Below, piece by piece: positions 56,411-64,000 of a stretch of 64,000 bases of DNA. Both the position numbers and the translations under genes were made by a program. The stretch's first letter is position 1. Every line of letters starts with the position of its first letter. The notes below the pieces were generated by a model. The model worked only from the letters and a program-made list of their open reading frames with translations. It did not search any database and was not told where the DNA came from. This DNA comes from Cynocephalus volans (taxonomy: Eukaryota > Chordata > Mammalia > Dermoptera > Cynocephalidae): contig NC_084463.1 of assembly GCF_027409185.1 (NCBI RefSeq), forward strand, positions 72,277,852 through 72,341,851, read 5' to 3'.

Positions 56411-56496
56411 TACAAGGGTATTTCAAAAAATTTGTGGAAAAATAGAATTAAAAGATAATACAAATATTTCCATGAACTTTTTGTAGTACCCTTGTA
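56411..56496. mobile_element. Palindromic mariner-like MITE (86 bp), best copy
   Basis: Perfect 10-bp terminal inverted repeats TACAAGGGTA / TACCCTTGTA, then inner arms 'tttcaaaaaatttgtggaaa' and 'atttccatgaactttttgta'. Asymmetric core 'gaattaaaagataatac'. The open frame at 56,235-56,486 runs through it by chance. Confidence 0.85.
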
Positions 56497-56689
56497 TTTG
56501 TGGAAATTTAAGCAACAATTATACAATAAATATACAAAAATATGTTAAGATGCTCTAGATCAATTCGACTTCTGCCTTAACAATTTCCAACACCTAGACT
56601 TCCAGAGGCTTCTGGAGAAGATTTGCAGCCTTGCAGAGTGGGACCAGCATCGCTTCAGACTTCACCTCGGCTGGCCCTTCACCATCCCT

Positions 56690-57640
56690 TAGCAATTCTC
56701 CTTAGCTCTGGTCAGCTCCTTATCCCATTGCCCTATGCAACTCTTCTAAACCTTCAGTACTTTCCTCAAATTTCTCCTCCACTACTCCCCATCTCATTTT
56801 CAGTTGATTGCACTGCCTTCTATTTCTCAAAGAAAAGACATCACTGAGTAGTAATCCTTTCACATTCTCAAATCCATGCTTTTTTTGCTCATGACCTACT
56901 TGCTGCCTCAGTTAAAGATTTGCCCCTTTATGGGATCCCATCCTATTGCCTCAGAAATCTTGCTATTAACCCCGTCTCCTCTCATTTCTTCAACACTCAC
57001 TCTCTGCTGGCCCTTTTCTTTCCACATAACCATCATGTATAAGCCTAATTCAACATTTGAATGAAAAAAAACAAAAAAAAACCCCTTTTAGTCTTACTTT
57101 CCATTCTATGTATCTCACCTTCCCCTCACAGCCAAGCAAGTTGAACATGTGTCTGTGGTTAATGTCTCCACTTTTTCCCCTCCCATTTTCTCCTCAGCCT
57201 ACTCCAACTAACTGGCTTTAGCCAGCATCACTAAAAACTACTCTCAGCAACACCAGTACCTTCTTTGCTGAAACAAGTGGAAATTTTTGCCTCTGACACT
57301 GGGGCCCACTGCCTCTTTGAAACACTCTATATTCCCTTGGCTTCTTCCACTCTCTTGGAATTCCTCTTTCCCTTTTAGTGGTTCCTTCTCAGATGGCTCA
57401 GGTCCCAGCCTCTTATCTTTTTACTGTATTATTTCCACTGGGCAATCTCCCTGATCCCAGGGCTGTTGGATGTTCCTACCCTCTTGGATACTCAGCATTT
57501 CCAAATCTCTGACACTGGATGGTAAAGAAGTAGGCCTTTTCTTTCTTCCTCCCTCTAGTCTATAAGTGCCTTCAGAACAGGAACTATGTTTCATCTCTGT
57601 ACCAGCCCTCCCACAGCATCCACAGAGCTTGACACATAAT
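56690..57640. other. Pyrimidine-rich region with L2-like wording
   Basis: Stretches such as 'ggcaatctccctgatcccag' and 'aggaactatgtttcatctct' recall L2/MIR-type sequence, but I cannot delimit elements. The open frames here lack any domain. Confidence 0.35.
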
Positions 57641-57774
57641 GCAGACATTAAGACTTTTTGTTGAAGAAGTAAATGCTAACAAATTTGACTGAGCCCTGCA
57701 TGACCACAGTACCTTCATTTACATGGTATTAAGGACATCAATTTTACATTAATGACTACAAAGGCTACTCTTGG

Positions 57775-57960
57775 TTTAATATCAGGCTTTGGAGTCAGAC
57801 ATATTGGGTGTTCAATACCAATCAGTCCCCCTTTGCCAGGAATATGACCTCGAGCAAGTAAATCTCCATGAGCCTCAGTTTCCTCACTGTCTAATGGAGA
57901 TAATTATGGTAACTGTTTCTTGAGATTGTGATAATTAAACGTGAAAAATACACGTAAAGT
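57775..57960 (+). mobile_element. MIR SINE
   Basis: 'ctttggagtcagacatattg', 'gagcctcagtttcctcactg', 'taatggagataattatggta' follow MIR order. Confidence 0.8.
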
Positions 57961-57982
57961 CTTCAGAAGGGGACCTAGCAGA

Positions 57983-58067
57983 TGAGAGGTCTTCAAAAAG
58001 TTCATGGAAAGATTCGTATTATCTTTTAATACTATTTTTCTATGAACTTTTCGAAGTGTACTTTTAT
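57983..58067. mobile_element. Palindromic mariner-like MITE, third copy
   Basis: 'cttcaaaaagttcatggaaa', core 'gattcgtattatcttttaat', 'tatgaacttttcgaagtgta'. Directly follows the MIR. Confidence 0.8.
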
Positions 58068-58429
58068 AGTAGATAGCAACACTTAATGTCAGCAATAAAT
58101 AATAGCAAATAAAGTTAATGTCGTTGTTACTTTAGCGTCAGAAAAATGCCTCCAGTGATGTACTGACTAGATTAAGAGCCCTACTGAGTTTTCAACCTGA
58201 TCACCAGGAAAGCAACCAAAATCTGCTGCTTTCTGCCACCACTTAGGAACCGTCCTTCCATTTGTCCATAAAATTAAGTCCTTACTGTGCCAAAGCTCCG
58301 CTTTAGGCTCTGTCCTCAAGCTTATTTGGCACCCTCAAAGACCCGGTGATACCTCTTGGCAATCGAATTAAATTGTTAAAGTTTCCCCATCCCACTGGCT
58401 CGTCCCCAAAATAAAACAGGAATTGAGCA

Positions 58430-58900
58430 CCTGGCAGGAAGGCGAACTGGAAGTGGGGTTGGAGAAGACAGCGCGGGGCCAGCCCGCCCGGTTACCCGCC
58501 CTAGGACCCTGCGGGGCGCCCCTCCGCTGGCTGAAGAGCAGAGTTGCGGTGGCGGCGGGGACTCGCCGGAAGAGACGCCCGGGCTCACCCGGAGCCATTC
58601 TTTTGCTTGTCGTCGATCGGCTCAGAGCCGGTCTGGAGCTGACCGCTGGGCCCTAGAGCGGTGTTTGAGAACCGTGGCCCCCACTGCCGCTGGTCCCCTG
58701 CCGCCAGCCCCGAGCGCGCCTCTGCCAGCCGCAGGCGCGTCTCCTACCCGCGCGGGAGGCGGAGGGAAGGACACACACACACAGGCACACACTCACAGCA
58801 GCCTTCTTCACCGACCTGCTGACCCGACGCCGACGCGCACCAGCCAGGACGAGCCGAGGCTTCTCAAGCGACACCTACCGCCCGGCCGGCTTTTAATGCA
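58430..58900 (-). promoter_or_regulatory. BIRC3: CpG-rich promoter/exon 1 region of BIRC3
   Basis: GC- and CpG-rich block about 7 kb upstream of the BIRC3 ATG, the distance found in human as I recall. Plausible donors lie inside it (CTCCGG|GTGAGC at 58589; GCGG|GTAGGA near 58,750), so exon 1 is probably here. Open frames on both strands are compositional. Confidence 0.75.
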
Positions 58901-59002
58901 CTAGACACATCCACCCCCCACCCCCACCCACGCACGGATCAGGCGTCTCGCACTCCTCCTAGTGGTTTGCATGTGGCGCTGGTGCTTTCCTCTTAGGACT
59001 TA

Positions 59003-59012
59003 GGGGAACTCC
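59003..59012 (-). promoter_or_regulatory. BIRC3: NF-kappaB site (GGAGTTCCCC on the minus strand)
   Basis: Exact match to the proximal kappaB site I recall from the human cIAP2 promoter. It lies 64 bp from the second site, matching the spacing of the human pair as I recall it. Confidence 0.85.
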
Positions 59013-59066
59013 AGCGGTAATAACCACACATGGTTCCCCTTAATCAGTGGCCTGGCAAACCCACTC

Positions 59067-59076
59067 GGGGATTTCC
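59067..59076 (-). promoter_or_regulatory. BIRC3: NF-kappaB site (GGAAATCCCC on the minus strand)
   Basis: Exact match to the distal kappaB site I recall from the human cIAP2 promoter; consensus GGRNNYYCC fit. Together with the site at 59003-59012 it explains NF-kappaB feedback induction of BIRC3. Confidence 0.85.
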
Positions 59077-59079
59077 ATG

Positions 59080-60780
59080 ACCTTAAAAGCATGACTCTTT
59101 TTGTTAACCGTGGCATATCCGCGAGGCGTTTACTGAAAGACCTTTGCTTCACTGTTCGTGGGTCAGAGGAAATCTTGATAACCGGTTTAGAGATGATCAT
59201 TGGTCAACTCGACAGGAAAATGTCAACACCCCTGGCCCCCACCCTCCATCCGTCATAGACTCTACAGGTGACAAGAGGTTAAGATTTTCAGTCTTTTACT
59301 ACAGCTACAAAAAGTCCAGCATTAAAAACAAAAAGATACAAACTCTGTGAAATCCTTCTGATTATTTTTACTTTTTGTTCTGATCAAGAAAGTAAAAGAA
59401 GAAAGGACACAGTAAGAATATATATTTTAAAAAATCACACAGTTATCTTTTAAAGTTTATTTTTACTGTTTTAAAGATTGGAATTACCTTATTAGTTTCC
59501 TATATTGAATGGTGTTTTGTTTTGGTAAGGTTTTTTTAATAAGTAGGGTGGACTTGGCCATTAAAAAAATTTTTTCTCCTTTTTAGCCTTTGTCTCACAG
59601 GGAGGTCTCTAAGTTGCAGCTACCTTCTCACGGAAAGTCTTTGAGTCTAAGTGTCATATTTTCCTCAATATTCCGTCTCAGCAGAAAATTTAAGCAACTT
59701 TGTCTAAGGGCAATACATGCCAGGGTAACAGGTAGATTGGGAGAACTCATCTGATTTTCTTGTCTCTCAGTCCATCAAAGACAATCGCTAACCAAAGGCA
59801 AAACCCATACATTATTGAAGACTGAATCATCCTGTGGAAATGGATTCCAGAGCATTCAGCACAAAATCGAGCTGAGCTGACGCATCTTCTGGTTAGATGG
59901 ATTTGGCTGTCCATAGCAGCTAAAGTTCCAGTTGGAATGATATCAGAAAGACTAAGTTTATTTATCACATGGAGATTTCAATCCACTTTTGAACCTGCTT
60001 AGTTCAAGACTTTCTAAAATATTTTTAACTCACTTTTGAGATTATGGAAAACATTTTGTGGTCCTTATGCTTTTTAAATCACGTATCCACCAGACAAATT
60101 TTGAAAACTTCTATATTTCCTTGCCCATTTTTAACTTAACATTAGAACACAAAAATTGTTGCACTTGCAAAGGTTCTCCAAATGTAAACATAGATGTTTT
60201 ATTATTATTATTATTAAACACAGATATTTTAGAATAAAATTGATACAGCCCTCTTTCAAGTGTATTTGATGGACTCTAACACAATAGCCATCTGACACCC
60301 ATCATCATCCATTAAACAATTAAGTCCGGTCTTTAATAATTAGAAATATCATATCATTGCCTTTTGTCCTTGAACATTCCAATTCTCCTACCAAATGTTA
60401 ATATATGTTCATATCGAACATCTCTTATGATCACTCTGTCACATATATCTGAAGCAAATACACATATAAATTGAAACCTAATTTGTTTCTCTGTCATAAG
60501 GTTCTAAATGTTAAAAAATTTTCTCCTTGATTGCATTATCATTATACTATTTTCCTTACTTTCAATACGTAATTGATAAAAAATATATAAATATAACTTG
60601 ATAATTATTAAAGATAAAATGTTATTACAAATGCAACTTTCAGGACATTGCAGTTTATATTTTAAACAAGTCATTCAAGTATGCACTCATGATTATTACC
60701 TATTGCTGGAATATGATAGGGTTCAGCACAGATTTTGTTCCTTTTTTTTCCCATTTCTATAGACTATAAGTGTTAAAAAG
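59080..60780. other. Intergenic sequence upstream of BIRC3
   Basis: AT-rich past the promoter. I see no gene; small open frames here have no support. Confidence 0.5.
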
Positions 60781-60788
60781 CTTTCTTG

Positions 60789-60885
60789 GGCTGGCCGGTT
60801 AGCTCAGTTGATTTGAGTGTGGTGTTACAACACCAAGGTCAAGGGTTCAGATTCCCATACCAAACAGTTGCAAAACAACAACAAA
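60789..60885 (+). mobile_element. CYN-type tRNA-Ile SINE, monomer
   Basis: 'ggctggccggttagctcagt' (A box), 'caaggtcaagggttcagatt' (B box), A/C-rich tail. Clearly tRNA-Ile-like. Confidence 0.92.
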
Positions 60886-61074
60886 AAACCTTCTTTACAT
60901 AAATCAGTTGATAGGCCTAAAAGAAATGTTGTTACAGCAATTTTTTTCATAATTTTTTAAATGTTTTATATTCCAAAAATTATTTAGTGATCTCTAATCG
61001 ATAAATTTAGTTATCAGTGTACAACTCAATTTTGTTAAAATCAGTAACTTGGAAACCACTGAACTTTTGTTACC

Positions 61075-61265
61075 CAGGGTTGCCAGAGCTAGCAAACTAA
61101 AAATCAGGACACCCAGTTAAATTTAAATTTGAGATAAATAATGGATAAACTTTTGGTATATGAAGATGTTATGCAATATTTGGGACATGCCTATAAATAA
61201 ACTATTCATTAGTAATCTGAAATTCAAATTTAACTGGGTGTCTTTTATTTTATCTGGCAACCCTA
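61075..61265. mobile_element. Palindromic hAT-type MITE
   Basis: Ends cagggttgccaga ... tctggcaaccct and long inner arms ('acacccagttaaatttaaat' / 'caaatttaactgggtgtctt') make a near-perfect hairpin. No coding sequence. An ancient MER-type element; subfamily not assigned. Confidence 0.8.
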
Positions 61266-61819
61266 TATGAAGATATTGGACTCATTCATTTTCTCAGCAC
61301 TAATACTGATTATTTTAAATTGTCCAGGAAGTTTTTACACCCAGGTGCAATACACCATTTTAAAACTCAGGATTGGTGAGAGGTGAGCCTGTCTTTTGTA
61401 GGAAGAGAGAGAACCATTGTGAGAACGGAGGTGAGAAGATAGAACAAGACTGGTAACCTTGATAGCTCTTGTTTTCAGGCAGATCGGTTTTAGGAAAAAT
61501 TACAAATGGAAGTTTAGGATCAGGCTGTTAATTCCCTTAAAACTATTTGAGCTCCCACTTACTCATTGGTGAGTCTTTGTAAACACCCGAGGAAACACCC
61601 CAATTTAAAAACCACAGCTTAAGAAATCCCCGACCTGACTAGGATTCCCAAGTGGTTTTTTTTTCCCCCAAGTTCTTCAAACTGGTAATAAGAGGTAGGA
61701 TCTGACCTGTCAAGGCTTGGAGCAGATCAACATATTTTATACAACTTTCTGATTTCTTTTGAAAAGTAATTGTTTTACTGGATAAATTCTAAGTTGTATA
61801 TGGGAAGGGACTATATATA

Positions 61820-61910
61820 GTTTGTCCCCTGCATTATTCTAGTACTAACAGGGAGTTTGCACATAGTAGGTACTCAGTAAACCTTTGTTGACTGACTAAT
61901 GAAAATAGAG
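61820..61910 (+). mobile_element. L2 3' end
   Basis: 'cacatagtaggtactcagta' followed by 'aacctttgttgactgactaa' is the L2 terminal signature. Confidence 0.65.
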
Positions 61911-62844
61911 CCAATCTACCTACTTGGGTTTTCTCGATTCTAAACCTGCATCCAAATTTTTCATAGTGTAATATAGCTTTCATTTTCCTTCTAACCCTTT
62001 GTATATCCCAAATATTTTATATAAAAACTTCCCTTTTCCTTTTAGCACCCAACTTACCTACATGTATTTTCTCTCCAAATGTTCTATTAGAGTCAGAAAT
62101 AAGAAAGGAAACATTTGAGAGAAATGGCAAGGTAGACACAGATAGTCATTATTACCTCTAGGTTGCCAGTTTTCTTCTACTGTTAATGTGTGAGCAAGGT
62201 ATGAGTGAGAGGATTTTTCACCTGCTTCCTGGCTTGAACTCTGATAACTCTGAATAGTGGTGTGTTCTCAATATCCTATTATTAAGTAATCAACTTAGAA
62301 ATATTTTTTCTCTAGAAGGTAATCATGATAAAAAATATTTTTTCTCTGGAGGGAATTTCACATTATAAGAATGCTGTGACAACTTCAGTTCCAGCCTAAT
62401 TCTTTTTCACTGCAGATTTTTATATATAAAGAGTCTACTGAGGAATCTAGAACTAAAAGTGAAAGTAAATTCTAACAGGGAACATGCTGTTCTGATTCCA
62501 AAGTAAATATGAATCATTGTAAATGCTGGGAATTTCCTGGTCTGTTGACAACTTCATGATATTTTACAGAAAAATACAATTAGAGCAGCCTTGAACAAGT
62601 GCTAATGAAGATCAAATTTACAAAGAAACAACCTTAAATATAGACCTATTCTTAATATGGTGAAGTTTGTCCCTTATAAATGATGGGTTACTTTATCTTA
62701 TCCTCACAGTACTGTAATGACATATAATTTACATAGTATAAAGTGCACGCACCTTAAGTGTACAGCTCCATGAACTTTGATAGATGAATATACTCAACTA
62801 ACCATCAACTAGATCACGAACATTTTCCACCATCTCAGAAAAAT

Positions 62845-64000
62845 TTTTAATTTAATTGATTTCTTTATTATTGATTTAGGAGAATTCTTTATATGCTCTG
62901 GATATGAGTCCTTTAACTGATATGTGCTTGGTGAATATTTTCTCCCTATTGGCGGCTTGTCCTTAGTCTTTATTAATTGGTTGCTTTTGATGAAGTAGAA
63001 CATTTTAATTCTATGATGCCCAACTTACAATTTTTCTTTTATATGTAGTGTTTTATATCCTGTTTAAGAAATCTTTGCCTACCCCAAGATTACAAAGATT
63101 TTATGTTTTCTTTTTGAAGCTTTGTGATATTTGCTTTTACATTTAGGACTATGATTCAGCTCAAATAAATTTTTGCATATAGTGTGAGGTGAACTTTTTT
63201 CTCTAAACATTGTTCCAATACAGTTTATCTTAAAAATAAATTGTATCATGTTTTTCCCTAATACAAATAATTGTATTTTATTTTCTGCTTGAATTGCTTT
63301 AGTGTCTTTGTCAAAAATCAACCGACCATATATGTGGAGATCTGTTTCTGGACTCTCTATTCTGTCAATCTGTCTGTCCTTATGCCAATACCATACTGTA
63401 TTGATTACTGTACCATTACAGTAAGCACTGATATCAGTTAGTGTAAGTCCTCTAACTTTGTTCTTCAAAATTGTCTTGGCTATTCTAAGTCCTTCGAATT
63501 TCATATATATTTTAGAATTGTCTTGTAAATACCTCTTTTCTTTTTTCTTTTTTTTTTTTAAAGATGACCGGTAAGGGGATCTCAGCCCTTGGCTTGGTGT
63601 TGTCAGCACCACGCTCAGCCAGTGAGCCAACCAGCCATGCCTATATAGGATCCGAACCCGTGGCCTTGGTGTTATTAGCACCACACTCTCCCGAGTGAGC
63701 CACGGGCCAGCCCCTAAATACCTCTTTTAAAGACTGCTGGGAATTTGATTAGTATCATGTTTAAATAAATCTATAGATCAATTTGAGGAGTATTGGCATT
63801 TTAATGTTACTGAATCGCCTAATCCATGAACATAGTGAATATCCTTCATCTATTTGTCTTCCTTAATTTCTGTTTTCAGTGCAAAGACCTTTCACAACTT
63901 TTGTTAAGTTTATTGCTAAGTATTTTATACTTTTTGATGCTATAATAAATACTATTTTTTAAATTTAGCTTTTCAATTAATAGTATTTTTAATTGTATTT
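62845..64000 (-). mobile_element. Old L1 ORF2 sequence, reverse, running off the window
   Basis: 'ttctctatatgctctggata'-type wording ('gaattctttatatgctctgg'), 'atctttgcctaccccaagat', 'gccaataccatactgtattg', 'attgtcttggctattctaag'. Interrupted by the SINE at 63540-63714. Open frames here are by chance. Confidence 0.8.
63540..63714 (-). mobile_element. CYN-type tRNA-Ile SINE, dimer, inserted in L1
   Basis: Reverse: T tract, 'agatgaccggtaaggggatc', two tRNA-like halves, ending 'gagccacgggccagcccc'. A 14-bp duplication TAAATACCTCTTTT (63526-63539 and 63715-63728) flanks it. Confidence 0.95.

Noticed and set aside
60789-60885. Possible tRNA-Ile gene
   Set aside because: Only A and B boxes are tRNA-like; the acceptor stem does not pair and an A-rich tail follows. 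It is a SINE.
63079-63684. 201-codon minus-strand frame
   Set aside because: It joins a SINE dimer to L1 sequence by chance.

Overview
Mammalian nuclear DNA carrying the tandem inhibitor-of-apoptosis pair BIRC2 (cIAP1) and BIRC3 (cIAP2), both on the minus strand, head to tail. Coordinates fall along transcription, so BIRC3 (promoter near 58.9 kb, coding 51,283 to 39,489) lies upstream of BIRC2 (promoter near 31.4 kb, coding 28,827 to 8,005). This is the mammalian arrangement (YAP1 - CFAP300 - BIRC3 - BIRC2 - TMEM123), seen from the other strand. No other intact protein-coding gene is visible. The species is probably a colugo (Galeopterus/Cynocephalus). The recent SINEs are tRNA-Ile-like monomers and tandem dimers with target-site duplications (TSDs), which fit the dermopteran CYN family. 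There are no Alu, B1/B2, equine ERE, carnivore or bovid SINEs.

Layout. 1-7.5 kb: intergenic DNA 3' of BIRC2, with a TG microsatellite, L1 pieces, a Tigger-type MITE, a solo ERV1-like LTR, an H3.3 processed pseudogene, a young truncated L1 and an MLT1-type LTR. 7.5-31.4 kb: BIRC2. Its long intron between coding exons 3 and 4 holds a nested L1-in-L1 (the inner copy about 6.65 kb) and further L1 and SINE copies. 31.4-39 kb: intergenic, with a CpG island at its BIRC2 end. 39-58.9 kb: BIRC3, including a 2.0-kb internally deleted L1 and a long 5' intron. 58.4-59.1 kb: BIRC3 CpG-rich promoter with two NF-kappaB sites. 59.1-64 kb: upstream intergenic DNA.

The two genes encode RING E3 ligases with three BIR domains, a UBA, a CARD and a RING. 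They act on TRAF2/RIPK1 complexes in TNF-receptor and non-canonical NF-kappaB signalling. My splice reconstruction gives 618 codons for BIRC2 and 604 for BIRC3, equal to the human lengths as I recall them. The seven downstream coding exons have identical sizes in both genes (100, 79, 49, 243, 255, 42 and 194 nt).

I see no wholly new biological system. The most interesting items are: a 26-nt tailless U6 snRNA fragment inserted in an L1 with a 12-bp TSD; a third, inverted copy of the BIRC2 translation-start sequence upstream of BIRC3; a BIRC3 upstream ORF that matches the BIRC2 start and ends in an ATGA overlap; a single-insertion L1 deletion derivative; and a small palindromic MITE family.
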